Part shown: piece by piece, positions 7,321-15,473 of the stretch
Layout of the letters: each line of letters opens with the position of its first letter
Position numbering within the stretch: the first letter of the stretch is position 1
Assembly: GCA_019634635.1 (NCBI GenBank)
Contig: JAHCBB010000026.1
Location: forward strand, 1-64,000
Source: Verrucomicrobiia bacterium
GTDB lineage: Bacteria; Verrucomicrobiota; Verrucomicrobiia; Limisphaerales; UBA9464
Direction of reading: 5' to 3'
DNA: 64,000 bases
Notes under the pieces: generated by a model
The model's input: the letters and a program-made list of their open reading frames with translations, nothing else
The model's database searches: none
What the model was told of the DNA's origin: nothing
Program-made: the position numbers and the translations under genes

Positions 7321-9765
7321 ATGTTTTCTACGTTGTCGGGTGGCTTCGCGAGGGTGCTGACCATTCTGGCCGTGTCCTGGGCCGTGTCCTGCGGGAGGGT
7401 GGACGCTGCGGAGGCCCCGGGTGCGTCCGGCTGGTCGGCCGAATTTGTCAGCCCGGTGTTTGGCGGAGAGATTTTCCCCGCCGTGGCCACCGCGGTTGCG
7501 GTGACGGCCGACGGCGCGTACGTCGGCGGGAGCTTCAATCGCATTGGCGCCGTTTTGGCGGGCGCCGGCAGCCTCGCGGCCAACGGCATTGCCCGCTGGG
7601 ATGGACGGGTATGGCATGCGCTGGGCAGCGGTCTGGAGAACTTCCTCAACCCGCTGTTTGACGGCACGGTCCATGCCATCGCTGTGGACGGCACGGACGT
7701 GTACGTCGGCGGCACGTTCACCACCGCGGGCGGGGAGCCGGCAAGCCGGATTGCCCGATGGGACGGCACGCGTTGGTGGCCCCTCGGGCCGGGGCTCAAT
7801 GGAGCGGTGCAGTCCATCACGATCCACGGGGGGCAGGTCTATGTCGGGGGCAGCTTCAGTGCGGCCGGGGATGTGCCCCTTCTGGGCATTGGTCGTTGGG
7901 ACGGAGCGGGCTGGTCACCGATCGGCAGCGGACTTGCGGCCAATTTCAGGATCCGGGCCATTGCCGTCCATGACGGCCGCATCTACGCGGGCGGCAACTT
8001 TTTCGTGATCCAGGCGGGGGGCACCTTGATCCGGTCCATCGCCGAATGGGACGGCGAGCAATGGTCCCCGGTCGGCTCGGGCGTGAACATGGAGGTCAAC
8101 GCGCTCGCCGTGTACGGCGGCAACCTGATGGCTGCCGGTAACTTCACCACGGCCGGGAATGTTCCGGCGAATCTGATCGCCCGCTGGGATGGGGCCGCGT
8201 GGTCGCCGCTGGGCTCCGGACTGGGCGGCGGGTTGTTCCCGGCGGCAAACACTCTCGTGGTGCACGAAGGAGCACTGGTGGCCGGGGGAACCTTCACCAC
8301 TGCGGGCGAGGTTCCGGTGACCGGGCTGGCGCGATGGAACGGCACCGACTGGGGCGCCTACGCCGACCCCCTGAACACCTCCATCGGCGTGGTGGGCACG
8401 GTGGCGGCGCTGGCGGCCGGCTCGGCGGGAGTCTATGCGGTCGGCAATTTTTCCGAGGCCGGAAGTTCCACGGTTCCCGGCCTCGCGCTCTGGGATGGCG
8501 GGCAATGGTCGGCGATGGGCAGCGGCGTCGCGGGGTCTGTGCAGGCGGCGGTGTCCACTCCCGAGGGGACGTACGTGGGTGGACAGTTTCCGACCGCTGG
8601 CGGCGTGCGGGTGAACAGTATCACCGTACGGCGCGGCGGGGCGTGGCATCCGCTGGGTGGCGGCGTGCAGGCCCTTGGCCAGCCGGGATTGATCCGGGCC
8701 ATCGCCACGCATGGATCGCAGGTCTATGTGGGTGGCAGCTTCAGCGTGGCCGGTGGCGTTGCGACGACGAACGTGGCCCGTTGGGATGGCGCCACCTGGT
8801 CCGCGCTGGGAGGTGGACTGTTCGGCGGCCCTGGAGCCGGGGTCCTGTCGCTTGCCGTGGCGCCCAACGGCGACCTCGTGGCCGGCGGCGCATTCAATCA
8901 GGCCGGGGGCCAGGCCGTCCGCAACATCGCCCGCTGGAATGGATCGGAATGGTCCGCCCTTGGGGAAGGGCTCGTCGCCCCCGGTGGCGGCACTGTCCAG
9001 GCCCTTGCGTTCCTGGGCGATGCGCTCTTCGCAGGAGGGGCCTTCAACCAGCCCGTGCCGTTCCTGGCGCGGTGGGATGGCGCCGCCTGGACGACTCCCG
9101 GGGGCGCACCGGACGCCACCGTTCTCGGCCTGAGCGTTCATGATGGCCGGTTGTATGCCGGGGGGTACTTTCAGCGGATTGGAGGGTTGACCGTCAATCG
9201 GATCGCGTCCTGGGACGGCACCATGTGGGCGCCGCTGGCGTCGGGTGTGGGCACCGACTCGATGCAGGAGTATGTCGCCGTGGTGAACGCGTCCGCCGCG
9301 GGGGTGTTTGCGGGCGGTGTATTCACCAATGCCGGTCCGGTCGCCACACGGCGCATCGCCCGGTTCGATGGCACGGAGTGGTCGCCGCTCGGCAGCGGGA
9401 TCACGGCGGGACCGATTGGGACGGATCCCTTCGTGTACGGGCTCGCGGTGGAGGATGGGGCGCTGCAGGTGGGCGGGGCGTTTGCCGAGGCCGGAGGTCT
9501 TCCCGCGTCGAGTTACTCGACCTGGCGGTTTGCCGTGACGCCGACGGCGCCGTCCTTGTCGGTGACCCTGTCTCCATCGGGCCTGCTGGTGCTCGCGTGG
9601 AACGCCACTGCCGGCTCCCGGTATCAACTCATGGCGACGGGGGCCCTTGGGGAGGCCTTTGCGCCCCTTGGGGAACCGCGGACCGCCACCGGCCCGGTCC
9701 TTGAGGCGACGGTCCCGGTCGCGGAGGTGTCCGGCCAATGGTACCGGGTGGACCTGCTTCCCTGA
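7321..9765 (+). CDS. Secreted protein with 13 WDG-type beta repeats
   Basis: 814-aa exported protein. The N-terminus has a hydrophobic segment (residues 11-24) ending near VDAAEA, a likely signal peptidase site. Thirteen repeats of roughly 50-60 residues follow, each with a variant of 'IARWDG..W..LGSG' then 'VYVGGSFTTAG' (for example IARWDGRVW, LARWNGTDW, IASWDGTMW). This periodicity suggests one or two beta-propellers. The last 75 residues form a separate domain ending QWYRVDLLP, a style of tail common on verrucomicrobial exported proteins. Function unknown; a surface or extracellular binding role is inferred. The ATG has no clear ribosome-binding site. Confidence 0.85.
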   Translation: MFSTLSGGFARVLTILAVSWAVSCGRVDAAEAPGASGWSAEFVSPVFGGEIFPAVATAVAVTADGAYVGGSFNRIGAVLAGAGSLAANGIARWDGRVWHALGSGLENFLNPLFDGTVHAIAVDGTDVYVGGTFTTAGGEPASRIARWDGTRWWPLGPGLNGAVQSITIHGGQVYVGGSFSAAGDVPLLGIGRWDGAGWSPIGSGLAANFRIRAIAVHDGRIYAGGNFFVIQAGGTLIRSIAEWDGEQWSPVGSGVNMEVNALAVYGGNLMAAGNFTTAGNVPANLIARWDGAAWSPLGSGLGGGLFPAANTLVVHEGALVAGGTFTTAGEVPVTGLARWNGTDWGAYADPLNTSIGVVGTVAALAAGSAGVYAVGNFSEAGSSTVPGLALWDGGQWSAMGSGVAGSVQAAVSTPEGTYVGGQFPTAGGVRVNSITVRRGGAWHPLGGGVQALGQPGLIRAIATHGSQVYVGGSFSVAGGVATTNVARWDGATWSALGGGLFGGPGAGVLSLAVAPNGDLVAGGAFNQAGGQAVRNIARWNGSEWSALGEGLVAPGGGTVQALAFLGDALFAGGAFNQPVPFLARWDGAAWTTPGGAPDATVLGLSVHDGRLYAGGYFQRIGGLTVNRIASWDGTMWAPLASGVGTDSMQEYVAVVNASAAGVFAGGVFTNAGPVATRRIARFDGTEWSPLGSGITAGPIGTDPFVYGLAVEDGALQVGGAFAEAGGLPASSYSTWRFAVTPTAPSLSVTLSPSGLLVLAWNATAGSRYQLMATGALGEAFAPLGEPRTATGPVLEATVPVAEVSGQWYRVDLLP

Positions 9766-9833
9766 GCGGGGGTGCTTCTTCTTGAACCGAACCGGGTGCG
9801 GACCCAGGCTGAAAACCGGAGTGCGTGCCCGAC

Positions 9834-10553
9834 ATGATTGAATCCCTGCTGCTCACCACCGCCCGGGTTTCGACCTTTTACGGGAACGCCCTGCTGACCG
9901 GCGCAAGCGGGTTCTTCTTCGAACGGAACAAGCGGCGGTTTCTGGTGACGGGCCGGCACGTCCTCTGTGACGAGGCGAGCGGCCACTTCCCAAGCCGCAT
10001 TGAAATCGAACTGCACAATGACCCGAAGAACCTCACGCGCTCGATCGGACTTTCGGTGCCGCTGTATCGGGATGGACGGAGCCTTTGGCGGCAGGGGAGG
10101 GATTCGGGGGGCGAGATTGATGTGGCGGTGATCGAGTTGGAGCGGGCCGCGATGCCCAAGGACGCGGCGCTCCACTGCTTCACGCCGGCACATCTTCAGG
10201 GTGCCCTGGAGGAGGTGGAGGTGGGCAGTTCCCTGCTGATTGTCGGCTTTCCCCTGGGGTTCCATGACGCCCTCCACCATCTGCCTGTCGCACGTCACGC
10301 CGCGATCGCCTCCTCCTTCGGATTGCGCTTCCAGGGAAAGGGTTACTTCCTGACGGACGCCCGGACCCACCGCGGCACCAGCGGCGCTCCGGTGGTGCTG
10401 CGCAGCCCGGAAACCGGGCCGGCGTTGCCGTGGAAGCTGCTCGGCGTGCATTCGGCCCGTATGGACATGGGGGGGCGCGATCTGGTGCAGGATGAATCGC
10501 TCGGGCTGAACTGTGCCTGGTATGCGGACATCCTGATGACGCTGACGCATTGA
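9834..10553 (+). CDS. Trypsin-like serine peptidase domain protein
   Basis: 239-aa protein with the chymotrypsin/trypsin-like catalytic triad in order: His in TGRHVL (about 42-47), Asp in IDVAVIEL (about 98-105), and Ser in GTSGAPVV (about 179-186). It has no obvious signal peptide, so a cytoplasmic location is possible. The ATG at 9834 is preferred over a GTG 9 bases upstream. It starts 68 bases after the repeat-protein gene and ends 12 bases before ftsK. The substrate cannot be predicted. Confidence 0.82.
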   Translation: MIESLLLTTARVSTFYGNALLTGASGFFFERNKRRFLVTGRHVLCDEASGHFPSRIEIELHNDPKNLTRSIGLSVPLYRDGRSLWRQGRDSGGEIDVAVIELERAAMPKDAALHCFTPAHLQGALEEVEVGSSLLIVGFPLGFHDALHHLPVARHAAIASSFGLRFQGKGYFLTDARTHRGTSGAPVVLRSPETGPALPWKLLGVHSARMDMGGRDLVQDESLGLNCAWYADILMTLTH

Positions 10554-10565
10554 GCCGCAATCCAC

Positions 10566-13274
10566 TTGCGTCCGGTTCCTCGCGGCGGAGAACGTGGGGA
10601 GGTGTCGCGCGTCCGAGCCAACATTCCCGACGATCCCCGTGTCCGGTCCGGTGACCTCACCGGACTGGTCCTGATCGGGCTGGCCGTGGCGCTTGGTCTG
10701 GCGCTGTTCACCTACGACCACGGGGACCTGGCCTCGAATGCGTCGCCGCCCAATGCGCTGATCCAAAATGCCCTCGGACGGGTTGGCGCCGCCGTGGCGG
10801 ACTGGCTGATTTTTGGACTCGGGGCCTCCTCGTACCTGATTCCCGTCCTGATGATCGGTTTTGGCTGCGCCAGCTTTGTTCCGGCGCTGAGCTATCTGCG
10901 ACGCACCTGGCGGGCTCCGGTCGCCGCGATCGGCCTGCTGGTTTCCTGCGCCGGCATGCTGGATCTGTTCAGCAGCGACCTGCCCCCGATGGGCACCCGC
11001 GGCAGCGCCCCGAGCGCTGGCGGGCTGCTGGGATCCCAGCTCAACTCGGTATTGGTGGTCTATTTTCTGAACCGGACCGGGGCCAAGTTGGTATACGCCA
11101 CGATCTACGTCGTGAGCCTGATCCTGCTGACCGACTTCATGCTGGTGAACCTGGTGAAGCGGCTGTTCGTCCGGGTGCCGAGAAACGAGGCGGAACGACT
11201 GGCCGCGGAGCAGGCGGCCATTGAGAAGGAGGCGAAGCGGCTGGCCCGCCAGGCGCGACGCCTCGAGGAGATTGCAGATGGCGAGCCCGGGTCCGGGGCG
11301 CCCCCCGGTGCCGGAGCGTCAGCCGAAGGCGGTCCCAGCGGCCTGGGACCCGATCTGATGCCGGTTCCGGAGCCGCGGTTTCAGGACAACAGTGTGTCCG
11401 TGCTTCCCGGGGCCGCCTCGGTGGCAGCCACCGAGGGCACGCGGATCAGTGCGGCGGAGGTGGCCCGGACCCTTCCCGGCTCCGACGCGTCGGCGGGCGT
11501 CCCGACGGATGCCGCAACGCCTGGCAGCCCGCCGGTATCGGAAGGTCCGGCGGCGGACGGGGAGGGGGCTTCGGACGACACGCCGCCGGTGCCGCTGCCC
11601 GTGACGGCACCCCGGGGCCGTCTCCAGCCGCGGCGCAACAAGCCGATCACGGTGGCCACCACGCCGCTGATCGGGGACTACCGGCTGCCATCCCTGGATC
11701 TGCTGCACCTGCCGGACCACACGATCCGCCCGACCGAAACCAAGGCGGAGCTGATGGCGAACTCGCGTCTCATGGTGCAGACGCTGGCCCAGTTTGGCAT
11801 CGAGGTGGCGCCCGGCGACATCACCCGGGGCCCGACCATCACCCGGTACGAGCTGCATCCGGCCCCCGGGGTGAAGCTCGAAAAAATTGTGGGCCTGACC
11901 AACAACATCACGGCGGCGCTCAAGGCGGAGCGCATCCACATCCTGGCCCCCGTCCCCGGCAAATCCTCGGTGGGCATCGAGGTCCCGAACTCGGTGAAGA
12001 CCAAGGTCATCATGCGGGACCTGCTGGAATCGCCGGAGTGGCAGGGCAGCCGCGCGCGCATTCCGCTGGCACTGGGCAAGGATGTGTACGGCCAGCCGGT
12101 GATCGCCGATCTGGCGGACATGCCGCATGTGCTGATCGCCGGCAGCACCGGCTCCGGGAAATCGGTCTGCATCAACACCATCATCGCATCGCTGCTCTAC
12201 CGGTTCGGCCCCGACCAGCTTCGTTTCGTGATGATTGATCCCAAGGTGGTGGAGTTGCAGCAGTACAACGCCCTGCCGCATCTGGTGGTGCCCGTCGTCA
12301 CCGATCCCAAGAAGGTCATCCTCGCGCTTCGCTGGGTGGTCAACGAGATGGAGAAGCGCTACCAGATCTTTGCCAAGGTGGGCGTGCGCAACATCAAGGC
12401 CTTCAACGAACGCCCCCGCAACGTCTCACCGCCCGAAAAGCAGCCCGAACTGCCGCTGCTGCAGAAACGGGAGAAGATCGAGCCGGGATCCGATGGCTTC
12501 GCTGTCGAGGTGGACGAGCAGATCGTCGTGCCGCGCGACGAGGACATCGTGATCCCCGAAAAGCTGAGCTACATTGTGGTGATCATTGACGAGTTGGCGG
12601 ACCTGATGCTGGTGGCGCCGGCGGATGTCGAGATGGCCATTGCGCGCATCACCCAGATGGCGCGCGCGGCGGGCATTCATTGCATCGTCGCCACCCAGCG
12701 GCCGTCCGTGGACGTCATCACCGGGGTCATCAAGGCCAACATCCCCGCCCGGATCGCCTTCCAGGTCGCGGCCAAGGTGGATTCGCGGACGATTCTGGAC
12801 CAGATGGGCGCCGACAAGCTGCTGGGCAAGGGCGACATGCTGTACCTGCCACCCGGGAGCGGACGCCTGCTCCGCTGCCAGGGGGCGTTGATCACCGATC
12901 AGGAGATCGAGAAGGTCGTCGCGCACATTGCCGCCCAGGGCAAACCGAGCTACGACGCCGAGATCCACCAGGCGTTGCAGAAAGCGCAGGGCAGCATGGG
13001 TTCGATGTCGCTGGATCCTGATGCCGATGACGGCACGAGCGACGAGGACGAGGCCATGCTGGCACGGGCGATGGATGTGATTCGCAGCGAGCGGAAGGCC
13101 AGCACCTCCCTGCTCCAACGACGTCTCAAAATCGGCTACGGGCGCGCCGCGCGCCTCCTGGATATTCTCGAAGACCGTGGTGTTGTGGGTCCCAGCAAGG
13201 GCGCGGAACCGCGGGACGTCCTGCTGGACCTGGATGGGCAGGGCTACGACGGTGGCGGTCAAAGCATGGTCTAA
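10566..13274 (+). CDS. ftsK: DNA translocase FtsK/SpoIIIE
   Basis: Septum-anchored ATPase that pumps chromosomal DNA during division. Seen (902 aa from the furthest start): about four membrane helices in the first 200 residues (e.g. LVLIGLAVALGLALF), a charged and Pro/Gly-rich linker (about 205-370), then the motor with Walker A GSTGSGKS (526-533) and Walker B IVVIIDEL (670-677), and a C-terminal winged-helix gamma domain (about 830-895, with ASTSLLQRRLKIGYGRAARL) of the kind that reads KOPS-like sites. About 55 extra residues (NVSPPEKQPE to DEDIVIPEK) lie just before Walker B. The first start is TTG; a GTG at 10602 is a plausible alternative, so the N-terminus is uncertain. Confidence 0.94.
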   Translation: MRPVPRGGERGEVSRVRANIPDDPRVRSGDLTGLVLIGLAVALGLALFTYDHGDLASNASPPNALIQNALGRVGAAVADWLIFGLGASSYLIPVLMIGFGCASFVPALSYLRRTWRAPVAAIGLLVSCAGMLDLFSSDLPPMGTRGSAPSAGGLLGSQLNSVLVVYFLNRTGAKLVYATIYVVSLILLTDFMLVNLVKRLFVRVPRNEAERLAAEQAAIEKEAKRLARQARRLEEIADGEPGSGAPPGAGASAEGGPSGLGPDLMPVPEPRFQDNSVSVLPGAASVAATEGTRISAAEVARTLPGSDASAGVPTDAATPGSPPVSEGPAADGEGASDDTPPVPLPVTAPRGRLQPRRNKPITVATTPLIGDYRLPSLDLLHLPDHTIRPTETKAELMANSRLMVQTLAQFGIEVAPGDITRGPTITRYELHPAPGVKLEKIVGLTNNITAALKAERIHILAPVPGKSSVGIEVPNSVKTKVIMRDLLESPEWQGSRARIPLALGKDVYGQPVIADLADMPHVLIAGSTGSGKSVCINTIIASLLYRFGPDQLRFVMIDPKVVELQQYNALPHLVVPVVTDPKKVILALRWVVNEMEKRYQIFAKVGVRNIKAFNERPRNVSPPEKQPELPLLQKREKIEPGSDGFAVEVDEQIVVPRDEDIVIPEKLSYIVVIIDELADLMLVAPADVEMAIARITQMARAAGIHCIVATQRPSVDVITGVIKANIPARIAFQVAAKVDSRTILDQMGADKLLGKGDMLYLPPGSGRLLRCQGALITDQEIEKVVAHIAAQGKPSYDAEIHQALQKAQGSMGSMSLDPDADDGTSDEDEAMLARAMDVIRSERKASTSLLQRRLKIGYGRAARLLDILEDRGVVGPSKGAEPRDVLLDLDGQGYDGGGQSMV

Positions 13275-13281
13275 CATCAGG

Positions 13282-13298
13282 GCCGGTTGCGAACCGGC
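13282..13298. repeat. Palindrome after ftsK
   Basis: Arms GCCGGTT and AACCGGC around GCG, 8 bases after the ftsK stop. It shares the GGTT-N3-AACC core with the palindromes inside hen1. There is no T-tract directly after it, so it is a repeat element rather than a classical terminator. Confidence 0.55.
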
Positions 13299-13378
13299 AG
13301 TCCGGGGCAGGGGGCTCTTTTGATCCGCGGCCCCGAGTGCCTGCCGTTCTTTGTCCGCTCTCGATCCTCACGCTCAAC

Positions 13379-14263
13379 ATGAAACCTGTTGCCAGGCCGG
13401 TCTGGATGGTTGGCGTCGCCGTGGCGCTGACCCTGGGCGTGCTTTGGGCCGTGGTGTCGGGTTCCCCGGCACCGCGCCACGATGGGCGCACGGTCGGCGC
13501 GTGGTTGGAGCGGCTGGATCCGCTGCCGTCCAGGGCGGCGGACCGTGACGAAGCCGTTGCCGCGCTGGAGGCGCTTGGGGCTCGGGCGGTTCCCGGCCTG
13601 AGGGCGATTCTCAGGGTCCGTGGCTACGGATGGTTTCATCGCACCGAGGAACTGCTGGTGCGGTGCCGCATTCTCCCGGCTCCGGCGTTGTCGCTTTCCG
13701 AACGGAAGGCCAGGGCGGCCCAGGCCGCCTGGATGCTCGCAGAGAAGCAAGGCGTGGACATCAGCCCGCTGGTGCCTGCCCTCCGGCATGCGATGGTGCA
13801 CACGCGTCCGCTGGCTGCGCATTTCGGCCGGGCGCTGGTCCGAAGCGGTCCCGACGGGGTGGCGGTGTTGATCCAGCTGCTTGGCGCCAGCGATCCGCGG
13901 GTTCGGGATCACGCCGGCTGGGCGCTGGCGCTGGACGAGGCGTCCCTACGGCAACCGGGTGCCCATGAGGCCCTGCTGGCCGCGATCCCCGGGGAGACGG
14001 ATCCACGGGTTGCGGCCAACTGGGTGCTCTATCTCTCGAAGTTCCGCGGCGTGGGCGATGGACCGCGTCAAGTGGCCCTGGGACTCCGCTTCCTGGAAAG
14101 CACGAACGTGATGGATCGGTGGGCGGGCGCTGAACTGCTTGGGGCGCATGCCGGGGTGCCGGAAGCCCGCAGCGCCCTCGAGGCGTTGGCAGCCGACCCC
14201 GAACTGAAGGTTCGCAGCGCGGCGACCCGGGGTCTCGCCGGGATCGCCCCCGGCCGTCCTTGA
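13379..14263 (+). CDS. Membrane-anchored HEAT-like repeat protein
   Basis: 294-aa protein from the ATG at 13379. The N-terminus (VWMVGVAVALTLGVLWAVV) is a signal anchor or signal peptide. The rest is helical repeats resembling HEAT/PBS-lyase repeats, such as 'AVAALEALGARAVPGL' and 'ARSALEALAADPELKVRSAATRGLAGI'. Such proteins are common in this phylum and are thought to be binding scaffolds; the partner is unknown. It is convergent with the agmatine deiminase gene, with 34 bases between stops. Confidence 0.78.
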   Translation: MKPVARPVWMVGVAVALTLGVLWAVVSGSPAPRHDGRTVGAWLERLDPLPSRAADRDEAVAALEALGARAVPGLRAILRVRGYGWFHRTEELLVRCRILPAPALSLSERKARAAQAAWMLAEKQGVDISPLVPALRHAMVHTRPLAAHFGRALVRSGPDGVAVLIQLLGASDPRVRDHAGWALALDEASLRQPGAHEALLAAIPGETDPRVAANWVLYLSKFRGVGDGPRQVALGLRFLESTNVMDRWAGAELLGAHAGVPEARSALEALAADPELKVRSAATRGLAGIAPGRP

Positions 14264-14297
14264 GCGGTGTGTGGACTCCCTCCCGGCGCCGGTGCCT

Positions 14298-15350
14298 CTA
14301 CAGGGGTTCCTGCTGGCTGATGCAGTGGAAGGATCCCAGGCCCCAGATCAAGTCCGAGGAGTCGAGTCCGATCACCTCCCGGTCGGGGAAGCACGACTGC
14401 AGGACGGCCACGGCATCGGCATCCCTGGGATCGCGAAACGTCGGCACCACCACGAGCCCGTTGGCGATGTAGAAGTTGGCGTAACTCGCCGGCAGTCGCT
14501 GGTCGTCCAGCTCGATCCGGCGCGGCATGGGCAGCTCCACAATCCGGAGCGGGACGCCGTCCTGGTCCGTCATCCCGGCAAGCCGGCGCCGGTTTTCCCG
14601 CAGCGGCGCGAAGTTCTCATCCGCCGGATCCGGCTCGACCACCGTCACCACGGTGCCCGGAGCGACAAACCGGGCGAGGTCATCCACATGCCCGTCGGTG
14701 TCGTCGCCGGCGATGCCGTCGCCCAGCCACAGGATCTTCGAGACATTGAGGTAGTCGCGGAGCTTCTCCTCAATCCGGGCGCGGTTGAGCAGGGGATTGC
14801 GGTTTTCATGGAGCAGACAGGACTCGGTGGTGAGCACGGCGCCGCGGCCGTTGACGTCCAACGCGCCGCCTTCCATCACGATTCCCGGTTCGAACAGCGG
14901 CAGGCCTCGCAGGTGCGCCACGTGCCTCGGGATGGCGTCGTCGAGGTCGTGGGGCGGGTATTTGTTTCCCCAGGCGTTGTACCCCCAGTCCACCACCGCC
15001 CGGTCCCGGATCCCGCCGCGGTCGCGAACCACAAACATCGGTCCATGATCCCGGCACCACGGCTCGTAGGCGCGGAAGGGATGCAGATGCACACGATCCA
15101 TCGGGACATGATGCCGTCGGAGCACGCGGCGGATCTCCTCCCCAAGGTCCTCGTTCCACACGTTCAGGTGCACCGGTTCATGACGGGTGAGGTGGAAGAT
15201 GAACCGGGCGTACACGTCGGGGATCGGCTCGTAACGCCCCGGGAAGCTGATGCCGTCGGGTCGCGGCCACGTCAGCCACGTGGCCGCATGCGGTTCCCAT
15301 TCGGCGGGCATCCGGTATCCCAGTTCCCTGGGTGTCTGTGCACTGCTCAT
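14298..15350 (-). CDS. aguA: Agmatine deiminase
   Basis: 350-aa member of the peptidyl-arginine deiminase/agmatine deiminase family, which converts agmatine to N-carbamoylputrescine and ammonia for polyamine synthesis or agmatine use. Seen: the conserved N-terminus PAEWEPHAATWLTWP, the WCRDHGP segment, GGALDVNG, DDTDGHVDD, and the catalytic Cys343 in SFHCISQQEP near the C-terminus. The glycines usually before this Cys (GGGNIHC in many members) are GLGSFHC here. The usual partner, N-carbamoylputrescine amidase, is not in the window. Cytoplasmic; monocistronic here. Confidence 0.92.
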   Translation of the reverse strand: MSSAQTPRELGYRMPAEWEPHAATWLTWPRPDGISFPGRYEPIPDVYARFIFHLTRHEPVHLNVWNEDLGEEIRRVLRRHHVPMDRVHLHPFRAYEPWCRDHGPMFVVRDRGGIRDRAVVDWGYNAWGNKYPPHDLDDAIPRHVAHLRGLPLFEPGIVMEGGALDVNGRGAVLTTESCLLHENRNPLLNRARIEEKLRDYLNVSKILWLGDGIAGDDTDGHVDDLARFVAPGTVVTVVEPDPADENFAPLRENRRRLAGMTDQDGVPLRIVELPMPRRIELDDQRLPASYANFYIANGLVVVPTFRDPRDADAVAVLQSCFPDREVIGLDSSDLIWGLGSFHCISQQEPL

Positions 15351-15473
15351 GCGCCCAGCCAGTCAATCGGAGCCGGAAGCGGGTGACCAGCCGAAGTCCT
15401 TGGGTGGAGTGTGCGGGTTGCCCTCGACTTCTACCGGCTCGCCTCCCGCCAGCCCCTGCGCTAGGCTCAACCC

